DNA of 64,000 bases. It comes from Enchytraeus crypticus. Lineage: Eukaryota; Annelida; Clitellata; Enchytraeida; Enchytraeidae. The translations under genes were made by a program, and so were the position numbers. The notes under the pieces were generated by a model, which did not search any database, was not told the origin of the DNA, and saw nothing but the letters and a program-made list of their open reading frames with translations. The stretch lies in NCBI GenBank assembly GCA_905160935.1, contig CAJHZI010000382.1, positions 1,400,501 to 1,464,500 on the forward strand, given 5' to 3'. Position 1 is the stretch's first letter; each line of letters starts with the position of its first letter. Below are positions 1 through 9,671 of this stretch, one piece after another.

Positions 1-304
1 TCAAATTAAATGATGCTTTCATTATCAGTGGCACATACAGCGTTTTTTGCAACGCTCATGAATATCTGATCAATACATATCAAACTTACTTATACATGTA
101 CATGTATGTTGCCATTGTGATTCTTTTCATTTTCATATAAGTGACTACATTTGACAAACAAGCTGATTTATACACAATTTCTACACGTATGTCTTAGCCT
201 AACCCTAATCCGCTCAGTTAATCCTTTACCTGCCAACAATTACATCGTCAATTGTTGTGTTGACTGCGTTTTTTACACTTTAATTTTATTTGTCGACTTC
301 TGTC

Positions 305-605
305 GAACTTGCGGAACATCATTATCATCTTCCCTTGAAACCAAATTTAACAAGGGTCGGGATACGAATAGACTGTCTCAAATCCTCTATGTCCTACATC
401 ATATCATCAGTCAACCCCCTATTTGAGACTTTTCCATTCGTTTAAATTTTTGTAGCAATTTCTGGAGCCTAGGTGCTCACCAACCGAATGCCCTTTCTGA
501 CGTTGGTATGGATCTTAGTGCTTTGTCGCCTTCTTCGACGCGTACAGTCACCGGTTGGTCAATTTCTCAAACAAGCCGGACACAACACGGTGAAAATCGA
601 ACTTT
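305..605 (-). repeat. Interspersed repeat family 1, near full-length copy
   Basis: A repeat of about 300 bp read on the minus strand. It starts near 600 with a GTGTCCGGCTTG-like end and finishes near 318 in a short GAT-rich tail. Related copies occur at 893-965, 39552-39882, 42437-42535, 52527-52710 and in part near 56360-56470. Shared marks are AATAGAC near the 5' end, a GGCGACAAAGCAC-like block, a CCAACCGAATGCCC-like block and the GATGAT tail. No coding frame and no clear RNA polymerase III boxes are visible. It could be a SINE or the 3' end of an unrecognised LINE. Confidence 0.6.
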
Positions 606-892
606 CAGAACAATTTTTATTAATTATTCAGTGACCCGAACGTGAAACAGAAAGACTATCATAGATCTGTATATAATCTACGGCATGCAATTATATGCAT
701 TTACACTTAGGTAAAAATGTTAATATACACGTAGTTACTCTATGAAAGCTTTGCCTTCTTAAAAAAGTATATACTTGTAGTTTTGTTGTTTCAGCCATTA
801 ATTATTAGCCAGATATTTCAATAATTAATGACAACAAACTAATTTCTATATTTTTTGAAGTCATTAATTATTAGTCAGATTTTTCTCCATGT

Positions 893-965
893 TGTGTCCG
901 GGTTGCTTGAAGAATAGACTAACTGTGTAAGTATGCACGTGTTCTAGAAGGCGACATACATGTAC
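893..965 (+). repeat. Interspersed repeat family 1, 5' fragment
   Basis: Starts with TTGTGTCCGGGTTGCTTGAA followed by AATAGACTAAC and a GAAGGCGACA block, matching the 5' end of the copies at 305-605 (inverted) and 39552. The 3' half is missing. Confidence 0.5.
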
Positions 966-1029
966 AACTTGGTCCAAACCAACTGGCTAGGGCCAGTGGC
1001 GACGTCGGTAAGCTACTCACCGCTGAATT

Positions 1030-1690
1030 GAAGATGCATGAAGTTGGAGGTTGAAGTTGAATGGACTTTAGAGGGATTAGCTAATGACATGTGGGTTGAA
1101 ATATCTAACACAGTTAGAGAATGCTGTAGGGAAGTGCTAGATGTAGTGAAGGGTGGTAGGAAAAAGGTGGACAAAGAGGTTTGGTGGTGGAATGAGGAGG
1201 TACAGAAGGTTTTGCTTGAGAAGAAAAAAACATTTAAGGAGTGGAGGGATGGTAGGACAGAAGAATTAAGGAAGAACTATAAGGAGTAGAGAGGAAGGCA
1301 AAGAGAGTGGTGACAGTGGCAAGGGGCAGACAAGGGCAGAAAATATGATGACTTCTATCAGAGATTAGATAGCAAAGACAGCGAAAAGGAGATTTATGAA
1401 GTAGCTAGGCAAAGAAGAAGCAAAGACGGGATGGGGGCAGTGTGAAATGCATAAAGGGAAATAATAGGTATGTATTAACAGAAGATGGAGAGACTTGTTT
1501 TGTTTTGAACGTTGTGGAGAGTATTTTTTTTAATTTGTTAAATGAAGGGGTTAATGAAGGCCACGAAGATTATGTAGGGAGCGAAGGATTTGAAGATTTG
1601 GAAGTACAGAATGTTACAGTTGAAGAGGTGAGAGAGCATTAAAGAAATGCATAAGGATAAAGCGGTGGGGTTGATTAGAATCCCGGTTAC
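1030..1690 (+). mobile_element. APE-type LINE fragment, region before reverse transcriptase
   Basis: Broken reading frames resemble the linker between endonuclease and reverse transcriptase in the LINE family seen complete at 53221-55415. The first open stretch (1038-1289) has VDKEVWWWNEEVQ and a lysine-rich segment. A stop-interrupted stretch follows, then 1442-1642 with KCIKGNN, VLTEDGE and EEVREH, typical of the segment just upstream of the RT fingers. Several stops and frameshifts show it is dead. The 3' RT domain is absent; the fragment ends in AT-rich DNA near 1690. Confidence 0.65.
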
Positions 1691-2940
1691 TATATAATAT
1701 TATAGTATATTATATAATACATGTATTATAGTTATTATTATATATTATTATCTTTACTAGTAAAGTGGCAAAACAATTACAAAGGAGTTAAACATATACT
1801 GAAGTTTTTATAAATCATCCAAATTAAAAACGTTTTGTCATCATATGAGTCTTATAAGAAGACATAATAAATAAATGCGCCTTTATAATAATTTATATTG
1901 TGCCTCTCGAGTAGATCATTTTAGTAGTCTAAATATATTGCATACGCTAATAAAATGAAAGTAGGCCTACTTTTTATGTTATAAGAAGCCTTAAAATTAT
2001 TGTCTAATTGTAAAACAATTAATTTGTTTATTACATGTACATGTACAGGTAATACTACTGTAGTACAACTCGTGTAGTAGTAAAACTAATGTAGTACAAC
2101 TTACGCTGTCTATTCTGCCTGCCTATGCTGTCGATTCTTGTAGCAAATACATGCTTAACCTAGATTTTTCGGAATTTAGTTTATCGAAGAGCTTTTTTCT
2201 ATGGGAGCAATTTTGATTTTTTTAAAACAATAACATAGCAAGAAAGATATTTACATGGGGAAAATCTAACTACATCTATAGTGATCTTAAGAAAAAAAAC
2301 ATCGACTAAATTTGACTCGCACATAACGTGATTTATAATTTAACAAGTTTCTGTAATTGAACAGACCATAATTATAATGTCTTTACTTTGTGTACGAAAT
2401 TTAATCTAACAAAATAATCAGGTAAAATTTAACTGTAAGTACACATTAATAATTGCCTTCCACCACCCCTGGTTTTTTTTGTGTTGACTATCCTGAGATT
2501 TGAATCAATGCTTAATGTTCCTGAGGCAAACGCTCTATCAATAAGAGAAACTCCACCCCAAGTCGTGCCATAGACACACTTGCTGTATGGGCACTAGACA
2601 GTAGACACAACAATAGTTTTCAGGACACTTTTCTCACGAGTTGTTTCCTTCGTACCCCTTATTGCTTGAAAGACGAGAAACGTCCGGCAACGCATTCTCA
2701 ACAGCACTTCCAGTCCTTCAGTGTTTTTAAGCTATCTAACGTTTAATATCTGGTCGGTCAATATTCGAATACAAGTCTTTATGAACTGTTACACTTAATT
2801 TTATGAAAGCTAAACAACACTAAGCGGACAGAAATAGAAAAAATACACTTTTGTAAACTAAAACCTGAAACTGAGAGAGCCTAAAACTTAAAGAACTACA
2901 ACGGATTTATATCATTGGCTGCTACTGTGTAATGCATATG
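1691..2940. other. AT-rich intergenic DNA, no gene seen
   Basis: No plausible exon or recognised repeat was found. It has a GTAGGCCTAC site near 1961, an ACATGTACATGTAC run near 2034 and a short tandem of GTAGTACAACT-like units near 2055-2103. Confidence 0.5.
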
Positions 2941-2941
2941 G

Positions 2942-2942
2942 G

Positions 2943-3013
<71 letters not shown>

Positions 3014-3035
3014 AGAGAGCCTAAAACTTAAAGAA

Positions 3036-3079
<44 letters not shown>

Positions 3080-3091
3080 ATGATATATGGG

Positions 3092-3140
<49 letters not shown>

Positions 3141-3165
3141 ATATATATATGTAATGCATATGAGC

Positions 3166-3227
<62 letters not shown>

Positions 3228-3349
3228 GACATGTATATATATAAATTATAATCTAGCACGTCTTTCAGGTGTGTTTTAAAAAAACAAATTAGGTACTCCG
3301 TCAGTAATGAACGATGTTTAAATGTGCAATTTTGTATTAGTTATATACG

Positions 3350-3384
<35 letters not shown>

Positions 3385-3399
3385 GTATATATATATGTA

Positions 3400-3441
<42 letters not shown>
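2942..3441. repeat. (TA)n microsatellite cluster
   Basis: Six or so long TA tracts (about 2942-3008, 3039-3076, 3093-3137, 3165-3222, 3349-3372 and 3400-3441) are separated by short unique or duplicated pieces. The phrase GAGAGCCTAAAACTTAAAGA occurs at 2875 and again at 3013, so a TA tract plus flank was duplicated. The open frame here reads only Tyr/Ile/Val and is an artefact. Confidence 0.9.
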
Positions 3442-3444
<3 letters not shown>

Positions 3445-3445
<1 letters not shown>

Positions 3446-3984
3446 TGCATATTAATTCGTTTTGTTCTTATGTTTATTACTTTGAATTAAAATTATTCAA
3501 TGTTTACTAATTCCATTGGTAACCGTTTTTAAGGTCAATCGATCTAGATGAACGAGCGCCCACTTCACGTATTGGTAGTCAATAGCAACAAAGCTGCGCT
3601 TCATCTATTATTCGGCTTTGCGTGGACGCAGGCACTCGGGTCTATGCCTTTAGATATGTTTGCTTAGGCAGGCCTAATAGGTATTGGTATTCAATATGCT
3701 AATCCGAATGGCTTACTTTTAAAGAACCCTCCTATTGGAATATCAATGCAAAGTTTCAAGTTGATTCGAAATCAATAAAGATCAATAATGAAAATCAATA
3801 ATTTTTTTAAAAGACTAATCAGTTTATCAGTTAGAATTAAAAATCTGCTGTACATGTAGCTCGGAGGCTTGCCAATCTCACATAAGCCTTGACTTCGAAA
3901 CGTACATCTATTATTTAATCTATTGTTCTTCTATTTCCATTTTCTGCAGAAGATTTGTTCGTCAATTCTCATCATAAATTTTTA
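3445..3984. other. Intergenic DNA, no gene seen
   Basis: No exon-like frame or strong repeat was recognised in this stretch. Confidence 0.4.
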
Positions 3985-4440
3985 ATTGACTGTTTATTAT
4001 TCACTGAACTGGCAACGTTTAGCATATTTATTCTTTCTCTTCGGCACGTGTTTGTCAAGTCGTTTTGGCGAATCGATTTTACAGTGGCACGTGATTTCGG
4101 AAGTCCTGACATCATCTTTGCATGAGGAAACGGAAGTCTTTGCCAAGCAAGAGAGCTCTTGCTTATCGCTGGTTTTATCTGCAATAAGTCTGCCTATGCC
4201 AATATTGAAGTTAACTCTATCGGAATTCACAGGGCTCATTGTTTCAATTTTTCTTAGAGGCGACTAGTTCAGGAACTCCTCCCGCAGTGACTGAAGTCGT
4301 GTTCAGGTAAGAGTTCGCCATAATGCCATTGCCCTTGATTTCTGATACGGAACATTTACCATTGCACTTAGGCAGTAAAGGTATGCAGTCATATCCTTTG
4401 CCATCATACTTTGAAAACCCGCTTGGTTGCTTCAAGAAAG
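3985..4440 (-). mobile_element. Divergent fragment of the RLE LINE, endonuclease C-terminus
   Basis: Read on the minus strand, 4435 to about 4250 gives KQPSGFSKYDGK, CNGKCSV and MANSYLNTTSVTAGG. These align with EPSGLSRSDGK, CNGKCAV and the identical last block of the element at 4690-8062. The next frame (4239 downward) gives INGIGRLIA-like and WQRLPF pieces, the family's C-terminal block. Frames change at least twice and the PDG catalytic region is degenerate, so it is an old dead copy lying head-to-head with the plus-strand element. Confidence 0.75.
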
Positions 4441-4628
4441 GGATGCCACCCGTTTTTGAAAGGTTTTTGAAAGTACAATATTATATTATGCCGTTTACAT
4501 TGTGAAGGCGAGTCATTGTATATGTACCTGAGCTGAGTTTGAATATCGTTGTTGTTAGTAATGTTATTATGATTATTATGAGTATTTATATGATGATTAT
4601 GATTTTTAATATTATTATTATTGCTATA

Positions 4629-4672
4629 ATAATAATAATAACAATAATAATAATAATAATAATAATAATAAT
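4629..4672. repeat. (TAA)n microsatellite
   Basis: About 44 bp of AAT repeats with one ACA interruption. It lies just upstream of the RLE LINE, as another (TAA)n tract lies just upstream of the truncated copy at 19197, and may mark the pre-insertion target. Confidence 0.85.
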
Positions 4673-4966
4673 TTTCGCTAGAGGCGCTCGAGGTGGTTAG
4701 TTTGTTTACGCACACCTGTGTGTTTCTTTAGCACTTTTTATCGTTTTTCTTCACTTCTGCTAATTTTTTCACTTTGTCTTTTGGCATACTGCTTTTATAT
4801 ATATATCCCTGTACGGCCAGGCCCTTTTATTTCTATTCTTTTGTGCGCATTCGGCTTATTTTACCTTTTATTAAATCTGCATTATGCTTTAGTTTTCACC
4901 TGCATTGGACTGTTGGACTGCAGCTATTTGCAGTAGCGATCCAGTTGTAATTCTTTTTTCTCTCGT

Positions 4967-7915
4967 TTGCTATGCCGTGTTTGCCACATGCCCACCAGAC
5001 AGACTTGGCCACTGTCTCAAACTGCCAACAAGAAAACTGGCATCTGTTCGGTGTGCCTAGCTCAACGTCAGCTTCATTCGGGAGACAGAAAGGTCCATCT
5101 TCATGGCCCATTGGATAATCGTTGCCCAGGTTCCAACCAACTTCCCTTGCAGAACTCCGCACAGGTGGCAGCTTCGCAACAGTTTCTGCAGCTTCTCCTG
5201 CAGTTTCTGATATTAGGAATAGGATCAGGAATCGGAGCTGCGATTCTGGTTCGGCTAGACAGAGTTCTCCTCCCACTACTGCTCCCAATTCTGCTAACTT
5301 ATCTCGCAATTCATTTTCTTCTCAGCCGCTCATTCTTGAGCATCCCTGCTTCACGCGACCTACAATAAAACACATTCCCAAATCGGCCAGACCTGCGTGC
5401 TCAGCAACTTTGATTGATGCCTTCCGTAAGATCGAAAGCGATCCCTCAGTTGTATCATACTGGTCAGATTTGTTGCTTTTCGCATCTTCGGTTTTGCAAG
5501 TCCCTGCTCGCACAGGTAAAAGGCATAATCTAAGCTCTTTAATTAAGAAAAGGTTGGAGGGCCTAGGTACTGGTGCTCCCACTGAGCCGGTCGTAGAAAG
5601 AATTAAAAGAGTTCATCGTTCTCATGACTCCCGTGCCTCAGCAGCCAGGTCCAAAATGGAAGATGGAAATGTTTCGGCGGCTGTACGCATCCTCTGTTCA
5701 GACGAAAGCCCAGCGCAATGCAGTTTAAACACTTTCAATATCCTGAAGGCCAAGCATCTACCCGCAGCTAGTAGCAGTATAATGGCACCCCTTCCGGACT
5801 CAATGGAGACTCCGCCCATTCAAGTCTCAGAGCAGGATGTTGTCAAAGCTGTACGTAGCTTTCCAACAGGCTCAGCCGGTGGTCCTGATGGCCTTCGCCC
5901 TCAGCATCTTCTGGAGCTTGTGACTTGTAGAGAGTCGGCTGGGACATTTTTGACCGCTTTGACTTCTTTCGTGAATCTCCTTCTTAGAGGTGTTTGCCCC
6001 CCTGAGGTCCAACCGGTGCTGTTTGGTGGTAAACTCTTTGCACTCAATAAGAAATCTGGCGGCATTCGCCCCATTGCAGTGGGTTACACTTGGCGTCGTT
6101 TAGCCGCTAAATGCGCAAATCGCTATGCAGTGTCTGCTCTCAGCGATTACTTGAGCCCAATTCAACTTGGAGCTGGTATTCCAGGTGGCTGTGAGGCAGC
6201 TGTTCACGCTACTCGCCATTTCGCTGAGTCAATGCCAGCTGATAACTTCGTGGTAAAGCTAGACTTCTGTAATGCTTTTAATTGCTTGAGTAGATCACGA
6301 ATGCTCAGCGAAATACATCACACGATACCTGAGCTGTATAGTTTCTGCCATCTAGCTTACTCAAGCCCTTCGTGGTTGAAGTTCGGAGACTGGTGCATTG
6401 AATCACAGGAAGGAGTCCAACAAGGGGATCCCTTAGGGCCCATGCTGTTTTGCTTGACTATTCACCCTCTCCTTACTTCTCTCTCTCTAGCGCTCTCACG
6501 GTGGGATACCTAGATGACATTACTCTTGGTGGTTGCGAGTCGTCGATTGCAAATGATGTACAGACTATCATCGACAGAGGCCAAGAATTTGGGCTTCAGT
6601 TGAATCATACCAAGTGCGAAGTCATATCATCAGTTTGCAAATCTCCGGACAACTCAGTTTTGTCATCCTTTGTGCCAATGGGCCTATCCCATAGTACTAT
6701 ACTCGGCGCGCCACTCTCTGGAGAAGAAGCTACTACCACCGCTTTATCTAGTCACTTGGATGTTCTCAAACGTTCAGCATCGCGCTTGAAGTCGCTAGCT
6801 GCTCATGATGCTTTGACAATCCTTCGCTTTTCATTAAGTGCACCTAAACTTATGCACATTCTGCGCTCTAGTCCGAGCTTCTCTAATCCGCGGCTTTTAG
6901 ACTACGACGAGGCTCTTAGGCAATGCTTGTGCGCCGTTATCAACGCAGATTTGTCTGATTTGCAGTGGCAGCAAGCCAGTTTACCGGTGAGCAAAGGTGG
7001 TCTTGGAATTCGTCTTGTTTCCCATATCGCGCCTTCAGCCTTCTTGGCATCAGCGATGGGAACGAGGCAGTTGCAAGACGCCATCCTTCATAAGTACTCC
7101 CTTTCTGCCGATAGATCCATTGACGTTGCGTTGTCAGTTTGGTCCAAAAGCCTCACCTCCAGTGCTCCACCTTCTACCTCAGTCAGTAACAAGAAATCAT
7201 GGGACCGTCTTATAGTGGATCGGATTTATGCCAGTCTGTTAGAATCCCAGTCCAATGCAGTAGACAGAGCACGACTCCTAGCTGTATCAACCAAAAGAAG
7301 CAGCGACTGGCTTCACGCTCTCCCTGTTGCTTCTTGTGGGCTTCTTTTAGACAATGAGGCGATTCGAGTAGCCGTTAGTTTCCGTTTAGGGGCGAAAACT
7401 TGCGAGCCTCACATGTGCCCCTGCGGTCATGAAGTCGACGCTTTAGGTCTCCACGGCCTCTCCTGCAAACGAAGCTCAGGTAGAATGTCTCGCCATCACA
7501 ATTTAAATGACTTAATATGGCGAGCACTTTCAAGAGCAGGCATCCCCTCCTCTAAGGAACCAAGTGGGTTGTCCAGATCAGACGGCAAGCGTCCGGACGG
7601 CTTGACTTTAGTGCCCTGGTGCAACGGTAAATGTGCCGTATGGGACGTCACGGTCATGACACTATGGCAAACTCCTACCTGAATACGACTTCAGTCACAG
7701 CCGGTGGAGCTGCTGTTCATGCCGCCTCTATGAAGTTGGATAAATACCGTGATCTGTCCTTAGGATATGAAGTTGTTCCGGTGGCCATTGAAACCATGGG
7801 CCCGATGAATCCCGAAGGAGCTGACTTTATTAATGGCATAGGCAGACTTATTGCAGAGCAAACCGGCGATAAGCGAGAGACTTCTTTTCTTTGGCAAAGG
7901 CTTTCCCCATGACTT
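4967..7915 (+). pseudogene. Reverse transcriptase / restriction-like endonuclease of RLE LINE (frameshifted)
   Basis: It would copy element RNA at a nicked target. The frame at 4967-5150 has Cys pairs (CRVC, CSVC) followed by HLHGPLDNRCPGS, a zinc-finger-like N-terminus. The RT frame 5122-6513 shows SAGGPDGL, the palm motif KLDFCNAFN and EGVQQGDPLGP. The catalytic box GYLDD is in the next frame (from about 6500), so a frameshift separates motifs B and C. Frame 6450-7682 continues with the CPCG..HGLSC knuckle (7415-7465), RPDG (7590-7601) and WDVTV (7641-7655). A one-base loss near 7656, compared with the copy at 19940, shifts the end (AETMGP.., LIAEQTGDKRETSFL) into frame 7631-7912. Inactive as read, but the damage is slight, so the insertion is probably young. 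Confidence 0.85.
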
Positions 7916-8021
7916 TGTAAAGATTTAATGCAGTCTGCTTCAATAATTCTTTTAAGCCGTTTGATGACCTCGAGTAGCCGGGCGGCGATTCAGCACGTAT
8001 TGCTTGAATCGCTTTTATCAA

Positions 8022-8045
8022 ACCCCAGGTTCTTTACACCGGGGT
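8022..8045 (+). other. Conserved 3'-terminal hairpin of RLE LINE
   Basis: ACCCC, a bulged A, GGT, a 7-base loop, ACC and GGGGT form a stem just before the A/T-rich tail. The same structure recurs at 19142-19165 and 20311-20334, and in weaker form near 11935. In the 20311 copy CCGGGGT is CTGGGGT, which lengthens the outer stem to seven pairs. Some LINE reverse transcriptases bind a 3' stem-loop; that role here is inferred. Confidence 0.7.
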
Positions 8046-8194
8046 AAAAAAAATTATAATAATTGAATTTTTTAAATTTGAAATATGTGTCACTTGCGGG
8101 CCTTTTTTCCGTTCATGCGCTCTAACTGCTTATTGAGCATGCCAGTTGTGATATGCGTATTATAAACGAAATAAATAAATCAATAAATATTATT

Positions 8195-8204
8195 CTTATT
8201 ATTA

Positions 8205-8239
<35 letters not shown>

Positions 8240-8240
8240 C
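8195..8240. repeat. (ATT)n microsatellite
   Basis: About 45 bp of ATT repeats, some 130 bp past the LINE 3' end. Confidence 0.85.
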
Positions 8241-9500
8241 ATTCTGTTCTGTCATATCTCCCCTCACTCGCAGCGTTGAGCAGGCTTGCTCCAGGGACAA
8301 CGCCTACACCAGCGATGTGCTCTTCGTTCATCATCACGAAAACTTTTAATTATCATTGATTGATTGATTTATTGTTGTTTTAGTAATAATAATAATAATT
8401 ATTATTTTTAATGTTCTGGACTGTATAGGACCTAGGGCTAAAAATAAGATAGAGTCTAAGTGTAGGTTTCCTATATGGAGGCAGAAACTTTGCGATGACA
8501 TCAACTTATTTCTTGAAGATGTGCTTAATAGAGAGCCTGAAATCAGACAATGAATATGCATCACGGATATGACAGAACAGTATAAGGCTAGTATTTTTAG
8601 TAACAGTTTTTAGTCATTCATAACTGAAATTGCATGCATATGTAAGGTAAAATTAAAGAACATTCTCAAATGTGCAATAATTGTTTGGATCAGACTGCTA
8701 CTAAGCCACAAGACGCTGGCCTCTACAGAAGGTTTTGAGGCGGAGAATTTTTTCTGTATATTATTTGATAAATTCGCCGCAAGCCTAGATTTCACCCACT
8801 AAAATATTCTTTTTGTGTAGACCTAATTTACTTTTAACCTCTTTAACTTCTAAAAACCCTCTGGTATTTATTTCAACAATTACTATTTACTTCACTAGCT
8901 CAATGATTCTCCGGCATAAAGCATTAAAGTTAATTTTGACTCCCTATTTAATTTTAAATAATTTATTTACTCGACCAATAAAACGAAACCCATGAAATTA
9001 ATTTAATTACATGAACTCGAAGTACAAGAATTACACCATCAGTCAACGTGCTGATCAGCATACATGTAGTGTTCAAACTGAGCCCGAAAAATAGACATTG
9101 AATAAAAATAGGAGCTTTGGGTTTACCACTTGAAAAACCCTAAAGAGATAGAGGTATGAACCAATGTAGTGCATGGCATTACATGGTCTGCCTGTATATT
9201 CACATTTTAATTTGTACATAAAATAGACTCAAACAGTTCAAGTGCTTCGTAGCGACGTTTATATGATAATGTTGAATGTTGAACGTTGATAAGTTAATGT
9301 TGAACACGTTTTCAACGTGCCAAGAATATTAAATTCAACGTAGGTAAGCCCACTGCCTACACTAGGCTACATGCATAAAACAGGAAAGCGTTAGTCTATT
9401 AAAGTACGATTAATTTAGAAGTCAACGTTCGTCTGCTAAGCTAGAATATTGCCTCTTATGTTTGGTTCATATGCAAACATATGAACAGAAATCTTTCATG
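8241..9500. other. Upstream region of caveolin, no gene seen
   Basis: AT-rich. It includes a short AAT tract at 8383-8405 and a run of GTTGAA-type words at 9268-9325. No coding exon was recognised. Confidence 0.4.
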
Positions 9501-9511
9501 GTAACGGCTGG

Positions 9512-9531
9512 TATATAAGAGACACCACGTG
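9512..9531 (+). promoter_or_regulatory. Core promoter of caveolin: TATA box and E-box
   Basis: TATATAAG at 9512-9519 lies 84 bases before the caveolin ATG and is followed by the palindromic E-box CACGTG at 9526-9531. A transcription start about 30 bases past the TATA box would give a 5' leader of roughly 60 bases. This is inference from motif and spacing. Confidence 0.55.
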
Positions 9532-9602
9532 GTTCTTTAAGATCCAAAACGACAGCGTGCAGTAGTTTAGATCAAGTTGTGTTTTAAGAGCAAATTATTA
9601 CA

Positions 9603-9671
9603 ATGTCAGAGGGCAAGCAGCTACCGGATATGGAACAGAGAGATCCAAGGAACATTAATACCCATGTGAAG
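9603..9671 (+). CDS. cav: Caveolin exon 1
   Basis: It starts at the ATG after TTACA and codes 23 residues, MSEGKQLPDMEQ then RDPRNINTHVK. The donor is AAG|GTATAT at 9672. The phase is 0, so it joins exon 2 directly at VQFDEV. Confidence 0.85.

Larger units (their letters stand above)
4690..8062 (+). mobile_element. Non-LTR retrotransposon with RLE endonuclease, near full length
   Basis: The order is N-terminal zinc-finger-like segment, reverse transcriptase, CCHC knuckle, restriction-like endonuclease, a 3' untranslated region of about 100 bp, a terminal hairpin at 8022-8045 and an A/T-rich tail. The 5' end is not defined; recognisable coding starts near 4967. The arrangement RT then CxC-H-C knuckle then PD-(D/E)xK-like domain is that of RLE-bearing non-LTR elements (the R2/R4/NeSL/CRE-like architecture). 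No APE endonuclease is visible in the N-terminal part. Family copies: 3985-4440, 10480-10725, 10799-11780, 11840-11965, 18936-19196 and 19197-20345. Confidence 0.85.

Noticed and set aside
3322-3510. 62-codon frame rich in Tyr and Ile
   Set aside because: Translation of (TA)n; similar artefacts occur at 21507-21788, 26817-27020 and 37435-37749.
4896-5309. 137-codon minus frame
   Set aside because: Shadow of the RLE LINE N-terminal and RT region on the opposite strand.
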